From contig CAZCTM010000002.1 of assembly GCA_964501925.1 (NCBI GenBank), positions 61,787-125,786 on the forward strand: DNA of 64,000 bases. The letters run 5' to 3'. Source of the stretch: CAYLYU01 sp964501925. Its GTDB lineage: Bacteria; Pseudomonadota; Zetaproteobacteria; Mariprofundales; Mariprofundaceae. The first letter of the stretch is position 1. Every line of letters begins with the position of its first letter. This document shows positions 38,495 to 49,124 of the stretch, one piece after another. The translations under genes and the position numbers were made by a program. The notes under the pieces were generated by a model. That model made no database searches. It was given only the letters and a program-made list of their open reading frames with translations, and had not been told where the DNA came from.

Positions 38495-39010
38495 ATTAAG
38501 AAGGAAATGGCGGTGAACTTCGCCATCGAGGCGGACACTGTCCGTGTCATTGGTGAAGATGGAACACAGTATGGCATCCTGCCTCTGGGGGAGGCAGTGG
38601 CCAAGGCACAGGATCAGGGTCTGGATCTGGTATTGGTATCAGGCAATGTTAACCCTCCGGTGTGCAAGATACTGGATTACGGTAAATACAAGTATATGGC
38701 CCAGAAAAAGGCCAACCTTGCAAAGAAACGCCAGCACAGCATGCAGGTCAAGGAAGTCAAGATCGGTGCGAGTACGGAACCGCATGATTTTGAGGTCAAG
38801 CTCAGGCAGGCACGCAGGTTTCTGGAGGCAGGTGCCAAGGTGAAGTTCAGCTTGCGCTTCCGGGGCAGGGAGATGGCGTTTAAGGAAAGGGGGCTCGAGC
38901 AGCTCAAGAAGATGGCCAATGAGGTTGCGGACCTCGGCAAGATCGAGCGGCAGCCGCAGTTGGAAGGCAGGCAGATGATCATGGTTGTTGTCCCCCTGAA
39001 GAACAAGTAA
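38495..39010 (+). CDS. infC: translation initiation factor IF-3 (AUU start)
   Basis: Binds 30S subunits and checks initiator tRNA and start codon. The protein shows VRVIGEDGTQYGI, VNPPVCKILDYGKYKYMAQKK, KEVKIGASTEPHDFEVK and the C-terminal FRGREMAFKERG. The start is placed at ATT 38495: AGGGGG lies 5-6 nt before it, whereas ATG 38507 has its only purine-rich stretch 2 nt away. An AUU start is the known basis of IF-3 autoregulation in enterics. From ATT the product has 171 residues; from ATG it has 167. It lies 9 bp after thrS. Confidence 0.94.
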   Translation: MKKEMAVNFAIEADTVRVIGEDGTQYGILPLGEAVAKAQDQGLDLVLVSGNVNPPVCKILDYGKYKYMAQKKANLAKKRQHSMQVKEVKIGASTEPHDFEVKLRQARRFLEAGAKVKFSLRFRGREMAFKERGLEQLKKMANEVADLGKIERQPQLEGRQMIMVVVPLKNK

Positions 39011-39036
39011 ATCGAAGGAACACGGTGACTTAGACG

Positions 39037-39234
39037 ATGCCCAAGATGAAATCGAATCGTGGTGCTGCAAAGCGCTTTAGCAAAACAGGGAGTGGCAAGT
39101 GGAAGCGGAACAACGCCTTTGCCCGTCACATCCTGACAAAGAAATCCGCCAAGCGGAAACGCAATTTCCGTAGCGCGGAACTTGTAGACCCAGCGGATAC
39201 GGCGCAGCTGAAACGCCTGCTGCCGTACAAGTAG
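39037..39234 (+). CDS. rpmI: 50S ribosomal protein L35
   Basis: The product has 65 residues and is strongly basic, a component of the large subunit. The N-terminal [20 protein letters not shown] and the central [19 protein letters not shown] match L35 throughout, and it ends KRLLPYK. It lies between infC and rplT as in nearly all bacteria. Confidence 0.97.
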   Translation: MPKMKSNRGAAKRFSKTGSGKWKRNNAFARHILTKKSAKRKRNFRSAELVDPADTAQLKRLLPYK

Positions 39235-39249
39235 TTTAAGGAGAGGATC

Positions 39250-39606
39250 ATGCCACGCGTCAAATTCGGAGTCAGCGCCCATCGCCGGCACAGGAAGGTC
39301 ATCAAGGCTGCCAAGGGTTATCGTGGACGTCGCAAGAGCTGTTTCCGCGTTGCCACCCAGGCAGTGGATAAGGCAAGACAATATGCCTATCGGGATCGCA
39401 AGGTACGCAAGCGGGATTTCAGGCGGTTGTGGATCGCCAGAATCAATGCGGCCGCGAGAATGAATGGAATGAGTTATTCCCGGTTTATTCATGGTCTTGA
39501 TCAGGCGGGTATCGAGCTCGACCGCAAGATCCTGGCGGATATCGCCGTGCGGGATGCGGAGGCGTTTACCAGGCTGGCAGAACTGGCCCGGTCTCAGGCT
39601 TCCTAG
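39250..39606 (+). CDS. rplT: 50S ribosomal protein L20
   Basis: The product has 118 residues. It binds 23S rRNA early in large-subunit assembly and, in E. coli, represses rpmI-rplT translation. The signature is [21 protein letters not shown] at the N-terminus (given in part), then [23 protein letters not shown] and [15 protein letters not shown] precedes the ATG. A long hairpin follows the stop. Confidence 0.97.
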   Translation: MPRVKFGVSAHRRHRKVIKAAKGYRGRRKSCFRVATQAVDKARQYAYRDRKVRKRDFRRLWIARINAAARMNGMSYSRFIHGLDQAGIELDRKILADIAVRDAEAFTRLAELARSQAS

Positions 39607-39625
39607 TTTTCGTTAGCGTTTGAAG

Positions 39626-39656
39626 CAAATGGCAGGGCCCGAAGCCCTGCCATTTG
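39626..39656 (+). promoter_or_regulatory. 13-bp hairpin between rplT and pheS without a T-run
   Basis: CAAATGGCAGGGC pairs perfectly with GCCCTGCCATTTG around a 5-nt loop (CCGAA), 19 bp after rplT. The next bases, TCTATAAGG, lack the T-run of an intrinsic terminator. It may protect or process mRNA, or limit read-through into pheST. E. coli has an attenuator at this place, but no Phe-rich leader peptide was found here. Confidence 0.6.
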
Positions 39657-39711
39657 TCTATAAGGGGTCTGCTTCGTAGGCTGGAGGCAGGTTGATGATT
39701 GTGGAGGGATG

Positions 39712-40761
39712 ATGGCCACTGATTTGCATGAGCTGGAAACAACGCTGGAGAAACTGAAATCCGAAGCACTCGGGGCTATAGACAGGGCAGGAGACACCTC
39801 CGAGCTTCAGGCCCTGAGAGTGCATTACCTGGGCAAGAAGGGTGCCCTGACCGATATCCTCAAGGGCATTGGCAGGCTGGATCCGGATCAGCGTCCCCTT
39901 ATCGGCCAGAAGGTTAATCAGCTCAAGCAGGAACTGACCGCCTCCATTGCCCGGACTGAAACCCGACTGCAGCAGGAGGCGGAGCTCAGGCGCATCCAGG
40001 CCGAACGGATCGATGTGGGGTTGCCTGGCCGCCGAAGACCAGTGGGTGGCGTACATCCCCTGCAGAAGGGCTTGGATGAGATGACCGCTATTTTTGTAGG
40101 CATGGGGTTCTCAGAGGCCCAGGGCCCCGAAATCGAGGATGAATTTCACAATTTCGATGCCCTGAACATCCCCGCATCCCATCCGGCCCGTGCCATGCAT
40201 GACACCTTCTTTGTTGAAGGCAGGGAAGATCTCTTGCTGCGCACCCACACCTCGCCGGTTCAGATACGCAGCATGCTGAACAGTGAACCACCCCTTGCGG
40301 TGGTGGCGCCGGGTCGGGTGTTTCGCTGCGATCATGATGTGTCCCATTCCCCCATGTTTCACCAGATTGAGGTATTTCTGGTGGATGTGGGTGTCTCCAT
40401 GGCCCACTTGAGGGGGGTGCTTAAGCATTTCCTGAGTGCCTATTTTGGTCGGGATCTTCCAATCAGGCTGCGACCGAGTTTCTTCCCCTTCACCGAGCCT
40501 TCGGCCGAGGTGGATATTGGTTGTGTCCTGTGCAGTGGTCACGGCTGCAGGGTCTGCAAGAACACCGGCTGGTTTGAGGTCCTTGGCTCGGGCATGATCC
40601 ACCCCAATGTCCTGAAAATGGTCGATATTGATCCGGAGGTCTATTCGGGTTTTGCCTTTGGCCTGGGTGTTGAACGCCTTGTGATGCTTAAATACGGCAT
40701 CCCTGACCTGAGGCTCTTTTTTGAAAATGATCTTCGCTTCCTCGGGAGGTTTGCATCATGA
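39712..40761 (+). CDS. pheS: phenylalanine--tRNA ligase, alpha subunit
   Basis: Catalytic subunit of the alpha2-beta2 enzyme. The product has 349 residues: N-terminal coiled coil (1-90), then the class II core with HPLQKGLDEMTAIFVGMGF, LLRTHTSPVQIR, motif 2 around GRVFRCDHDVSHSPMFHQIE, FFPFTEPSAEVDIGC and motif 3 GFAFGLGVERLVMLKYGI. ATG 39712 has better spacing from GGAGG than ATG 39709. It overlaps pheT by 4 bp. Confidence 0.96.
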   Translation: MATDLHELETTLEKLKSEALGAIDRAGDTSELQALRVHYLGKKGALTDILKGIGRLDPDQRPLIGQKVNQLKQELTASIARTETRLQQEAELRRIQAERIDVGLPGRRRPVGGVHPLQKGLDEMTAIFVGMGFSEAQGPEIEDEFHNFDALNIPASHPARAMHDTFFVEGREDLLLRTHTSPVQIRSMLNSEPPLAVVAPGRVFRCDHDVSHSPMFHQIEVFLVDVGVSMAHLRGVLKHFLSAYFGRDLPIRLRPSFFPFTEPSAEVDIGCVLCSGHGCRVCKNTGWFEVLGSGMIHPNVLKMVDIDPEVYSGFAFGLGVERLVMLKYGIPDLRLFFENDLRFLGRFAS

Positions 40762-43115
40762 GGCTCCCGCTTTCCTGGCTGCGCGACCATGTGGATCCCG
40801 GCGCTGAGCCGGATGAGCTTTCACAGGTCCTGACCCGACTGGGTATCGAGGTTGAAAACATTGAAACCCCGGCTGCAGATCTGGGCGGTATCCTGGTGGG
40901 TGAGATCCTCGCGATGACCCCGCATCCTTCCGCGGACCGGCTCAGCCTGCTCAAGGTGGATGTCGGCCGGGAGCATCCTCTGCAGATTGTCTGCGGGGCC
41001 AGAAACATGAAGACCGGAGACAAGGTGGCGCTGGCACCTGTTGGGACAAGACTGCCTAATGGAATGCTCATCAGGCGGGCCAGGATCAGGGGAGAGGAAA
41101 GCTTCGGCATGTGCTGCTCGGAAGAGGAACTGGGGCTGGCCGAGGCATCGGACGGTATCATGATTCTTGATTCTGCCGCGAAGGTCGGGGAATCGGTGGC
41201 CGACTTGCTGGGACTGGAGGAAGCTGTTTTTGAACTTTCCATCACTCCCAACCGTGGCGATTGCATGAGCGTTCGCGGGTTGGCCAGAGAGCTGGCCGCC
41301 TATTTCGGGAAACCCCTCATGCGGCCGGAAATCCCGTCCATCACCCCGGACCCCGCCATTCCGGTTCCCGAGGTGAAGCTGATCGATGCGGACTGTCCGC
41401 TTTACCTTGCCTGCCGCATTGAGGGGATCCGGGTCAAGGATTCCCCCGGCTGGCTGCAGAAAAGGCTGAAGAATGCCGGCATGCGGCCTGTCAATGGTGT
41501 TGTGGATGTTCTCAACTACATCATGCTTGATATGGGTCAGCCCATGCATGCCTTTGATGCCGATCGTATATCAGGAGAGATCTGCGTCCGCGGCGCCCAA
41601 GCCGGTGAGAGGTTTATCGCCCTTGACGGCAGTGAGCTTCAGCTTGACAACGAGGACCTGCTTGTTGCCGACCGGGAGGGTGGAATCGCTCTGGCCGGTG
41701 TCATGGGTTCGCTGGCAAGCGGTGTTCACTCCGGCACTTCAAACCTTGTCCTGGAGGCGGCCGTGTTTGCCCCCGAAAGGGTCAGCCTGAGCGCCCGGCG
41801 TCATCACCTCGTTTCCGATGCCTCCATGCGTTTTGAACGTGGCATCGACGCCTCCGGGGTGCAGGAAGCCATGAATATGGCCTGCGCCATGGTTACGGAG
41901 ATGTTCGGGGGCAAAGCAGGGAAAGTGGCCGTTTGCGGGGATGCCGACAGGGTTGTGCGCAAGACGTCCGTTCGGCTCGATGTGGAAAAAATGCATGCGA
42001 GGCTGGGCGTCAGCATTCCGGATAGCGTCGATGAGGTTCTTGAGCGCATGGGTTTCGGCATCAACCGGCGTGATGACCATATTGTCATCGAGGTGCCGTG
42101 CCACCGAAACGATGTCCGCATCCCTGAAGATATGATGGAGGAATACGCGCGCATCTTTGGGTACGAACGCATACCGGACCGGTTGCCGAACCGGCCCATG
42201 GCCGTTTGCATTCCTCCCGATCATAAGGCCATGCAGGCGGCGGTGAGTGTGGGTTATCAGCAGGTGATCAGCTATGCCTTCATTTCAAGAAAGATGCAGG
42301 CCCCCTTCGCCCCGGACGACAAGGCGGATGTGTGTCTTTCAAACCCCATCAGCCAGGACATGAGTGTGATGCGTCGCAGTCCGTGGCCGGGCATGCTTGC
42401 GGTCGCCCGTTACAACATGAACAGGCAGCAGGATGGTGTTGCCCTGACCGAGCAGGGCCGCATCTATGCCTGGGAGGGTGGGAAAATAAGGGAGGATGAT
42501 ATTCAGGCCTGGCTCCTGGCCGGTGAACGGCAGAGCGCCCAGTGGTTTCACGCCCCTAGGGATGCGGATTTCTTTGATCTCAAGGGCGATCTTGAAACGT
42601 GGTTCCAGATGATGGGCCACGAACTGTGTCTCGTGGCCGATGACCAGCTACCCGGCCTTCAGCCCGGCCAGAGCGCCAGGCTGTTTGCAGAGAAGAGGGA
42701 GGTTGGCCGCATGGGAAAGGTCAGTGTGGATGTGACGGCAGCCTTTGACCTGGATGTGGATGTATTTGTCGCCCAGGTTCTTCTCAATGAATTGCCGCAG
42801 CCTGAAATACCGCATTTTGCCCCCTTGCCCGAGTTCCCCAGCGTGTCCCGCGATCTGGTGTTCCTCTTCCCGCGCCAGGCCCGCGTTGAGGATATCCTCC
42901 GGGCTGCAAGAAAATCGGTGGGCAACCTTCTTGCGGAAGTGCGTATCTTTGACCGTTATGTGGGTGAGGGCGTGCCGGAGGATCAGGTCAGCCTTGGTCT
43001 GAGGTTTACCCTGCAGGCTGCCGACCGTACCCTCACGCAGGCCGATGCCGATCAGGCTGCCGAGGCGGTCATCACCGCGATGGGCAAGAACTTTAACGCC
43101 ACTCTGCGCGGATAG
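40758..43115 (+). CDS. pheT: phenylalanine--tRNA ligase, beta subunit
   Basis: The product has 785 residues, typical length. It has an N-terminal tRNA-binding EMAP-like domain (about 40-150, HPSADRLSLLKVDVG), the B3/B4 editing domain (RPVNGVVDVLNYIMLDMGQPMHAFD, seen in part), the B5 domain, the pseudo-catalytic B6/B7 core (SNPISQDMSVMRRSPWPG) and a C-terminal ferredoxin-fold anticodon-binding domain (PEFPSVSRDLVFLF, LRFTLQAADRTLTQADAD). It is coupled to pheS by ATGA. ihfA, which follows pheT in enterics, is absent; rnhB follows instead. Confidence 0.96.
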   Translation: MRLPLSWLRDHVDPGAEPDELSQVLTRLGIEVENIETPAADLGGILVGEILAMTPHPSADRLSLLKVDVGREHPLQIVCGARNMKTGDKVALAPVGTRLPNGMLIRRARIRGEESFGMCCSEEELGLAEASDGIMILDSAAKVGESVADLLGLEEAVFELSITPNRGDCMSVRGLARELAAYFGKPLMRPEIPSITPDPAIPVPEVKLIDADCPLYLACRIEGIRVKDSPGWLQKRLKNAGMRPVNGVVDVLNYIMLDMGQPMHAFDADRISGEICVRGAQAGERFIALDGSELQLDNEDLLVADREGGIALAGVMGSLASGVHSGTSNLVLEAAVFAPERVSLSARRHHLVSDASMRFERGIDASGVQEAMNMACAMVTEMFGGKAGKVAVCGDADRVVRKTSVRLDVEKMHARLGVSIPDSVDEVLERMGFGINRRDDHIVIEVPCHRNDVRIPEDMMEEYARIFGYERIPDRLPNRPMAVCIPPDHKAMQAAVSVGYQQVISYAFISRKMQAPFAPDDKADVCLSNPISQDMSVMRRSPWPGMLAVARYNMNRQQDGVALTEQGRIYAWEGGKIREDDIQAWLLAGERQSAQWFHAPRDADFFDLKGDLETWFQMMGHELCLVADDQLPGLQPGQSARLFAEKREVGRMGKVSVDVTAAFDLDVDVFVAQVLLNELPQPEIPHFAPLPEFPSVSRDLVFLFPRQARVEDILRAARKSVGNLLAEVRIFDRYVGEGVPEDQVSLGLRFTLQAADRTLTQADADQAAEAVITAMGKNFNATLRG

Positions 43116-43159
43116 GCACGGTGACCGGCATGGCATCCATGGTTGATACCTGAGCCGTG

Positions 43160-43735
43160 ATGCTTGCGGGGGTGGATGAGGCGGGAAGGGGTCCTCTTGC
43201 GGGGCCTGTCGTCGCCGCCGCGGTCATTCTGGCCCCGGATGATATCATGAACAGGTGTTACAGGGACTCCAAGAAACTGTCCAGGTCCAGGCGACGGGTC
43301 CTCTATCACCACTTGCGCAAGTCCGCCATGGCGTATTCGGTGGCCCTGGCCAGTGTGGATGAAATCGATCGCCTGAACATCCTCCAGGCCACCATGCTGG
43401 CCATGCGGCGTGCCGTTGAAGGCCTTCCCCTCGATCCCGACCGCGTCCTGGTGGATGGCAACCGTTGCCCGGAGTTTGGCCTTCCTGCGGAAAGCATGAT
43501 CGGCGGGGATGACAGGGTGGCCGAAATCGCTGCCGCCTCCATCATCGCCAAGGTGGTGCGTGATCGTTACATGCAGCAGTTGCATGTCAGGTTTCCGCAA
43601 TACGGTTTTGCCGCCCACAAGGGTTACGGGACAAGGGAACACCTGGAGGCCTTGCAAAGGCATGGACCCTGCCCGTTCCATCGGGTCTCCTTTGCCCCGG
43701 TGGCCAGGGTCAGGCAGATCATTCAAAGCACTTGA
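43160..43735 (+). CDS. rnhB: ribonuclease HII
   Basis: Removes ribonucleotides from DNA by cutting the RNA strand of hybrids. The product has 191 residues. The N-terminal [15 protein letters not shown] holds the first catalytic Asp-Glu pair. DSKKLS, the central VDGN Asp and [13 protein letters not shown] are typical. The C-terminal [21 protein letters not shown] matches. The start is ATG 43160, or GTG 43157 directly before it; the ribosome-binding site is weak. Confidence 0.94.
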   Translation: MLAGVDEAGRGPLAGPVVAAAVILAPDDIMNRCYRDSKKLSRSRRRVLYHHLRKSAMAYSVALASVDEIDRLNILQATMLAMRRAVEGLPLDPDRVLVDGNRCPEFGLPAESMIGGDDRVAEIAAASIIAKVVRDRYMQQLHVRFPQYGFAAHKGYGTREHLEALQRHGPCPFHRVSFAPVARVRQIIQST

Positions 43736-43930
43736 AAAGGTTTCCCGGAGGGGTCCGTGTAATAAATCAGGGTGGCTTGCGACCATTGTTTACAGCTTGC
43801 CGGGGACACCCATGCGGGACATCTCTCCACCGACTCCCTCCCCTCCCCAGGTCCTGCATGCGTCCCCGGTGACTGGAATTATCCTGGTTTGCGGCTTATG
43901 CAAATCCCGTCGGCATGATAGTTTTTCACC

Positions 43931-46552
43931 ATGCCCAATGAGCAACAGAGTCTTTCCTCTCATACGCCCATGATGCAGCAGTACTTGCGCATCAAGGCCG
44001 AATATCCCGATTGCATCCTGTTCTACCGCATGGGCGACTTCTATGAGATGTTTTACGAAGATGCCGAGGAGGCCTCGAAGATTCTTGATATCGCTCTGAC
44101 CAAACGGGGCAAGAGTGATGGCAGGGATATCCCCATGGCCGGCGTACCCTGGCACCAGGCGGAGCCCTATCTTGCCCGTCTGGTGGAAGCGGGAAAACGC
44201 GTGGCTGTCTGTGAGCAGATGGAACCCCCTGGAGGCAGGAAAGGACCTGTCGAGCGCCAGGTCGTGCGGGTCATTACGCCGGGAACACTTACGGAATCCG
44301 GTCTGCTCGAAAACGAGCGCAGCGCTCCCCTGACCGCCCTGATTCATGGCAATGACGGCTGGGGAGTTGCCTCTCTTGATCTGTCCAGTGGTTGCTGGCG
44401 TCTTTTCGAGGGGCAAACGGATACAGAGCTCGACGAATGCCTTGAAGTACTGAAACCGGCCGAGCTTCTCCTGACAAGTGATGCCTCTTCGCGCTGGCAG
44501 GATATTCCTGTCCAGCACCCTGGCGACTGGAGCTTTTCTCCGGCCGTGGCGGCGGAAAAAGTGGAGAGGTTCTTTGGAGTGCGGGACTGGCAACCGCTGA
44601 ACCTTGGGAATCATCGACTGGCCACTGCCGCCCTTGGGGCGATACTCGTCTATCTTGAGCAAACCCAGAAGTGCGATCTTGGTCACCTGGAACTGCCTGT
44701 ATTCCGTGAAGACAAAAAGGGTTTACGCGTCGATGTGCGAACGCGGCGGAATCTGGAGCTGCATCAGGATCTGAGCGGGGACAGGAAGCGAGGCCTGATT
44801 TCCATACTCGATCTTACCCACACACCCATGGGAGCCCGATGTCTGCGGGACTGGCTCGACCACCCTCTTGGCGATTGTGAGCGGATCAGGGAACGTCAGG
44901 ATGCCGTACAAAGCCTGCTCGATGATTCCGAGACGCTTCAAGATATCTGTGAGGCCTTAAGGCCTGTTCGGGACATGGAGCGCATGCTGACCCGCGTGAT
45001 CCTGAACCGTGCCTCCCCCCGTGATTATCGGGGTCTGGCCAATTCCATACGCATGTTGCCGGCCCTTGCAGAGACCCTGAGGGACCGGGGCGGAATCTTC
45101 ACCGGTTTGCGCGAGGACATCGGTGGCCTGGAGAAGCTCGGTCATGAGCTTGAGAACGCCCTTGTGGATGCCCCTCCCATGTACGCCAGGGACGGGGGTG
45201 TCATCCGGGCCGGCTTTGATGCGGAACTGGATCGTTTGCGTGCCCTAGCACATGATGCCGGCGACTGGCTGAATCAGTACGAGCAGGAAGAGCGTCAGCG
45301 AACGGGCATTGCAAATCTGCGCGTGAAGTACAACAAGGTGTTCGGCTACTTTATCGAGATTTCCAAGGTCCAGGCAGAAAAGGCACCCGCGGATTACGTT
45401 CGCAAGCAGACACTGGTCAACGCAGAACGCTTTACCACGGATACCCTGCACAAGTTCGAGCGGGAAATCCTTGGCAGTCGTGACGCCGCCCTGGCCAGGG
45501 AACTGACTCTTCTGGAGGGGCTGCGGCAGAACCTTTGCCGACAGGCGCACAAAATTCAGAAAGCGGCCAGGGCCGTGGCCATCCTTGATGTCCTAGCCTG
45601 CTTTGCAAAGGTGGCGGCGGACTTTGATTATGTCCGGCCGGACATTCATCAGGGCAAGCGGCTTCGCATTATTGGCGGCCGTCATCCACTGGTGGAACGG
45701 TACATGGATCCGGGCAGTTTTGTCGCCAATGACACGGACATGCACATGCACAAGCGCCGCTTCATGTTGCTGACCGGTCCAAACATGGGAGGCAAGTCCA
45801 CCTACATGCGGCAGGTGGCATGGATCGTGTGGCTGGCGCACACGGGCTGTTTTGTGCCGGCGGAGGAGGCCAGCATTCCCCTGTTGCGGAGGATCTTCAC
45901 GCGCGTGGGTGCCGGCGATGAGCTGGCCTCGGGACGCTCAACCTTCATGGTGGAGATGATGGAAACCGCCACCATCCTCCATCAGCTGGAACCCCGTTCA
46001 CTGGTGATCATTGATGAAATAGGGCGCGGCACGAGCACCTGGGATGGCCTGGCTATCGCCTGGGCGGTGGCCGAGAAGCTGCTCGCCAGCACGGATGTCC
46101 TCAGCCTCTTTGCCACGCACTACCATGAGCTGACCGCCCTTGCGGATCATCATGAGCAGGTCTTCAACGCCTCGGTGTCCGTTCGTGAATACAACGGTGA
46201 GGTCATTTTCCTGCATCGGATCGTGGACAACGCCGCCGACCGTTCCTATGGCATTGCCGTGGCCCAGCTCGCCGGTATTCCGCCCGAGGTGCTGGCGCGC
46301 GCACGCGAGCACCTGTATCGCCTCGAACACGAGTCCGAGCTTCAGGCCGAGGAGGGAAAACCCCAGCTTGGTCTGTTTTCCGAGGCGGAAAAACGGAGAA
46401 GGCTGGCGCGCGAGCGGCAGGTGGAGGAACTGATTGCCAGTCTGAAAGACCTGAAGACGGATGACATGCGACCCATCGAGGCGCTGAACATGCTGGATCA
46501 TCTTGCGCAGCTGGTGAAAAGGATGGAGAAAGAGGTGCCTCATGACGGCTAG
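43931..46552 (+). CDS. mutS: DNA mismatch repair protein MutS
   Basis: Recognises mismatches and small loops and starts repair with MutL. The product has 873 residues. The mismatch-reading Phe-X-Glu is in [15 protein letters not shown] near the N-terminus. The lever and clamp domains follow. The ATPase domain has [26 protein letters not shown] and ATHYHELT, and the C-terminal helices end with a beta-clamp-type stretch. A 195-bp gap precedes it and probably holds its promoter. The 3' end overlaps glnD by 11 bp. Confidence 0.96.
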   Translation: MPNEQQSLSSHTPMMQQYLRIKAEYPDCILFYRMGDFYEMFYEDAEEASKILDIALTKRGKSDGRDIPMAGVPWHQAEPYLARLVEAGKRVAVCEQMEPPGGRKGPVERQVVRVITPGTLTESGLLENERSAPLTALIHGNDGWGVASLDLSSGCWRLFEGQTDTELDECLEVLKPAELLLTSDASSRWQDIPVQHPGDWSFSPAVAAEKVERFFGVRDWQPLNLGNHRLATAALGAILVYLEQTQKCDLGHLELPVFREDKKGLRVDVRTRRNLELHQDLSGDRKRGLISILDLTHTPMGARCLRDWLDHPLGDCERIRERQDAVQSLLDDSETLQDICEALRPVRDMERMLTRVILNRASPRDYRGLANSIRMLPALAETLRDRGGIFTGLREDIGGLEKLGHELENALVDAPPMYARDGGVIRAGFDAELDRLRALAHDAGDWLNQYEQEERQRTGIANLRVKYNKVFGYFIEISKVQAEKAPADYVRKQTLVNAERFTTDTLHKFEREILGSRDAALARELTLLEGLRQNLCRQAHKIQKAARAVAILDVLACFAKVAADFDYVRPDIHQGKRLRIIGGRHPLVERYMDPGSFVANDTDMHMHKRRFMLLTGPNMGGKSTYMRQVAWIVWLAHTGCFVPAEEASIPLLRRIFTRVGAGDELASGRSTFMVEMMETATILHQLEPRSLVIIDEIGRGTSTWDGLAIAWAVAEKLLASTDVLSLFATHYHELTALADHHEQVFNASVSVREYNGEVIFLHRIVDNAADRSYGIAVAQLAGIPPEVLARAREHLYRLEHESELQAEEGKPQLGLFSEAEKRRRLARERQVEELIASLKDLKTDDMRPIEALNMLDHLAQLVKRMEKEVPHDG

Positions 46553-49124
46553 GTCGCTGAACATGGATGGCGCCCAGCGGATCAGGCAACTGCATGCTGA
46601 GGTTGCCGAGATGTTCCGGAACCAGGTGAGCGGTTCGGTGATGGTCCGTCACATGTGTCAGGGGGTGGATGACTTTCTGCGTGACCTGTGGCGGACCTGT
46701 GCCGGTCCCGAGTCGGAGGATGTGGATCTCCTGGCGATTGGTGGCTACGGCCGGGGTGAACTTTGCCCGCATTCGGACTGGGACCTGTGGTTTCTGATCC
46801 CGGAACAGGCTTCCAGCGGCATTGAAAGGGATATTCAACGCTTCATGTACACCTTGTGGGACATGCGCGCCCATGTCGGACATGCGGTGCGCACGGTCAA
46901 TGAAACACTGGAACACATCCGCACCGACTGGGATGCCGCGACTGCGGCCATCGAGGCCAGACTCCTCTGTGGCAAGGGTGCCGCCTTCTCCCTCTTCAGG
47001 AGCAAACTCAGAAAGATCAGCAGGCGGGACCGCAAGCGATTCATCAAGGTGAAACTGGAGGAGTTTGAACGGCGCCGCCGTCTGAAGGGGGATACCGCCT
47101 TTCTCATGGAACCGGATATCAAGTCGGGAAAAGGCGGGTTGAGGGATATCCAGGCCGTGTTCTGGATGGGCCTGGCCTGGTACGAGGCCCCCACCATTCA
47201 CAGTCTCGTGGCGCTGAACATCTTCTCGGGCAGGGAATATCAGCAGTTCATGAGGGCGCGTGATTTCCTGTGGCGATGCCGTGTCGGCCTGCATCTGGAA
47301 AGCGGAACAGGCAACGAGCGGCTGACATTCGAACTGCAGTCCTACCTGGCCCGGGCCATGGGATACAAGGATCGCATGCACAGGCCGGCAGTGGAGTGGT
47401 TCATGAGGCGCTACTTTTCACACGCCAGGCATGTGGCCGACCTTGCCGACATGTTTATCATGCATTTCAAGGAACAGCTCAAGCCCCGCCGTTTTGTCCG
47501 GCGCAGGGATCTTGGTGACGGCTTCTATCTGGAAGGCAAGTGGGTGGGCGTGAAGGATGATTCCGTCTTTGCGGAGGAACCCCTGCGACTGCTCAAGATC
47601 TTTCATGTTGCCCAGCACGAACACCGCCGCCTGGAGAGCGATGCCCTGCGAACCATCCGGGCCAACACGCATTACATTACCTCCGCCTTTAACAAGCTGC
47701 CGGAGGCCAATCAGCTCTTTCTCTCCATACTGCGAGAGAAACGGAACATTGCCTGGGCCCTCAAGGAGATGAACAACACCGGTGTGCTCGGACGCTTCAT
47801 TCCCGATTTTGGCCGGATTGTGGCCCAGGGGCAGTTTGACCGTTACCACGCCTATACGGTGGATGAACACAGCATCCGTGCCGTTGCCGAATCGCGCAAC
47901 TTTCACCTTGGCAGGGCCGACCGGGAGCGTTTCCCCCTGGCATGTGAACTGATGCCCCGGATCAAGAGGCCCTGGCTGCTTTACCTGGCCCTCCTTTTCC
48001 ATGATCTGGCCAAGGGGAGGAGGGGTGATCACTCCGTCAATGGCGAGCACATTGTGCGCAGGTTCTGTCAGCGGCTCGGGCTCAGCAAGGATGACACCGG
48101 GCTGGTTGCCTGGCTTGTCCGCCATCATCTGGCTATGGCCTATACCTCCCAGCGGTCCGACCTTGGCGACCAGACGGTGATCGAGAAATTTGCCCATCTT
48201 GTCGGCGACATGGAGCGATTGCAGTACCTGTACCTGCTGACCGTGGCCGACATCTGCGCGGTGGGTCCCCATGTGTGGAATGACTGGAAGGGAGCACTTC
48301 TGCGCGAGCTTTATCATGCCACTGAGCAGGTGCTGGTCACGGGTCCGGTTTCAGGAGAGGACATGAAGACCCGCCTGAAGGCAAGGATCGAGAGTGCCCT
48401 GAATGCCGCCTCGGCTTCCGAGCGGGCCGGGCTTTCCCCGGTTCTAAGATCCCTGCCGGCAAGGGCGTTGCTGCACTTTCCACCCATGCAGTTGCTGGCC
48501 GTCGGGCGCCTGATGGTGAGTTGCCGGGAAAACACGGGTGTGGCTTTTTACGTGGACAGGGTTCGGGGTGAAACCGAGGTGCTGATCATCGCCGAGGATC
48601 ATCCGGGACTGTTTGCCAATCTGACCATCGCCATAAGCCGTGGCCATGTCAACATTGTTGCCGCCAAGGCCTTTGACCTGGGCGGCGGCAGGATCCTGGA
48701 CGTATTTCATGTTCAGGACGCTAGGGGAAAGCCCTTGTCCGAGATCTCCGACCAGGAGCGGCTGAAGAGACGTATCGAGGCGGTGCTGCGTGGTGAGCCT
48801 GTCGAATTCAGGCCCCCGGAGATCAGGCCACACGTGCTGATGAAGCATGTCCGCGTGCTGGTGCGTGAGCTTCCGACGGCATCCAGCAGGCAGACGGCCG
48901 TTGAGGTTGTGGCTGCCGACCGACCGGGGTTGCTGGCTCAGCTCGCCCTGACCATTGCGAAACAGTCCATCAATATTCGTGGGGCCTCGATTTCCACCTT
49001 TGGTGAGAAGGTTGCGGATGTGTTTTTTCTGACTGATACTGAAGGCAGGCCGTTGTCCAGGGAGACCACCCGGAATCTTTGCGAGCGTCTGAAGGAAGTG
49101 GCTGTATTGCCGGAGGTCAATTGA
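46542..49124 (+). CDS. glnD: bifunctional uridylyltransferase/uridylyl-removing enzyme GlnD
   Basis: Glutamine sensor that uridylylates PII when glutamine is low and de-uridylylates it when high. The product has 860 residues: nucleotidyltransferase domain with [18 protein letters not shown], the GlnD linker helices ([17 protein letters not shown]), an HD domain with [14 protein letters not shown], and two C-terminal ACT domains ([32 protein letters not shown]). Its targets glnK and, indirectly, glnA are at 24686 and 25090 in this window. It overlaps mutS and is followed directly by a patatin-like gene. Confidence 0.96.
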   Translation: MTARSLNMDGAQRIRQLHAEVAEMFRNQVSGSVMVRHMCQGVDDFLRDLWRTCAGPESEDVDLLAIGGYGRGELCPHSDWDLWFLIPEQASSGIERDIQRFMYTLWDMRAHVGHAVRTVNETLEHIRTDWDAATAAIEARLLCGKGAAFSLFRSKLRKISRRDRKRFIKVKLEEFERRRRLKGDTAFLMEPDIKSGKGGLRDIQAVFWMGLAWYEAPTIHSLVALNIFSGREYQQFMRARDFLWRCRVGLHLESGTGNERLTFELQSYLARAMGYKDRMHRPAVEWFMRRYFSHARHVADLADMFIMHFKEQLKPRRFVRRRDLGDGFYLEGKWVGVKDDSVFAEEPLRLLKIFHVAQHEHRRLESDALRTIRANTHYITSAFNKLPEANQLFLSILREKRNIAWALKEMNNTGVLGRFIPDFGRIVAQGQFDRYHAYTVDEHSIRAVAESRNFHLGRADRERFPLACELMPRIKRPWLLYLALLFHDLAKGRRGDHSVNGEHIVRRFCQRLGLSKDDTGLVAWLVRHHLAMAYTSQRSDLGDQTVIEKFAHLVGDMERLQYLYLLTVADICAVGPHVWNDWKGALLRELYHATEQVLVTGPVSGEDMKTRLKARIESALNAASASERAGLSPVLRSLPARALLHFPPMQLLAVGRLMVSCRENTGVAFYVDRVRGETEVLIIAEDHPGLFANLTIAISRGHVNIVAAKAFDLGGGRILDVFHVQDARGKPLSEISDQERLKRRIEAVLRGEPVEFRPPEIRPHVLMKHVRVLVRELPTASSRQTAVEVVAADRPGLLAQLALTIAKQSINIRGASISTFGEKVADVFFLTDTEGRPLSRETTRNLCERLKEVAVLPEVN

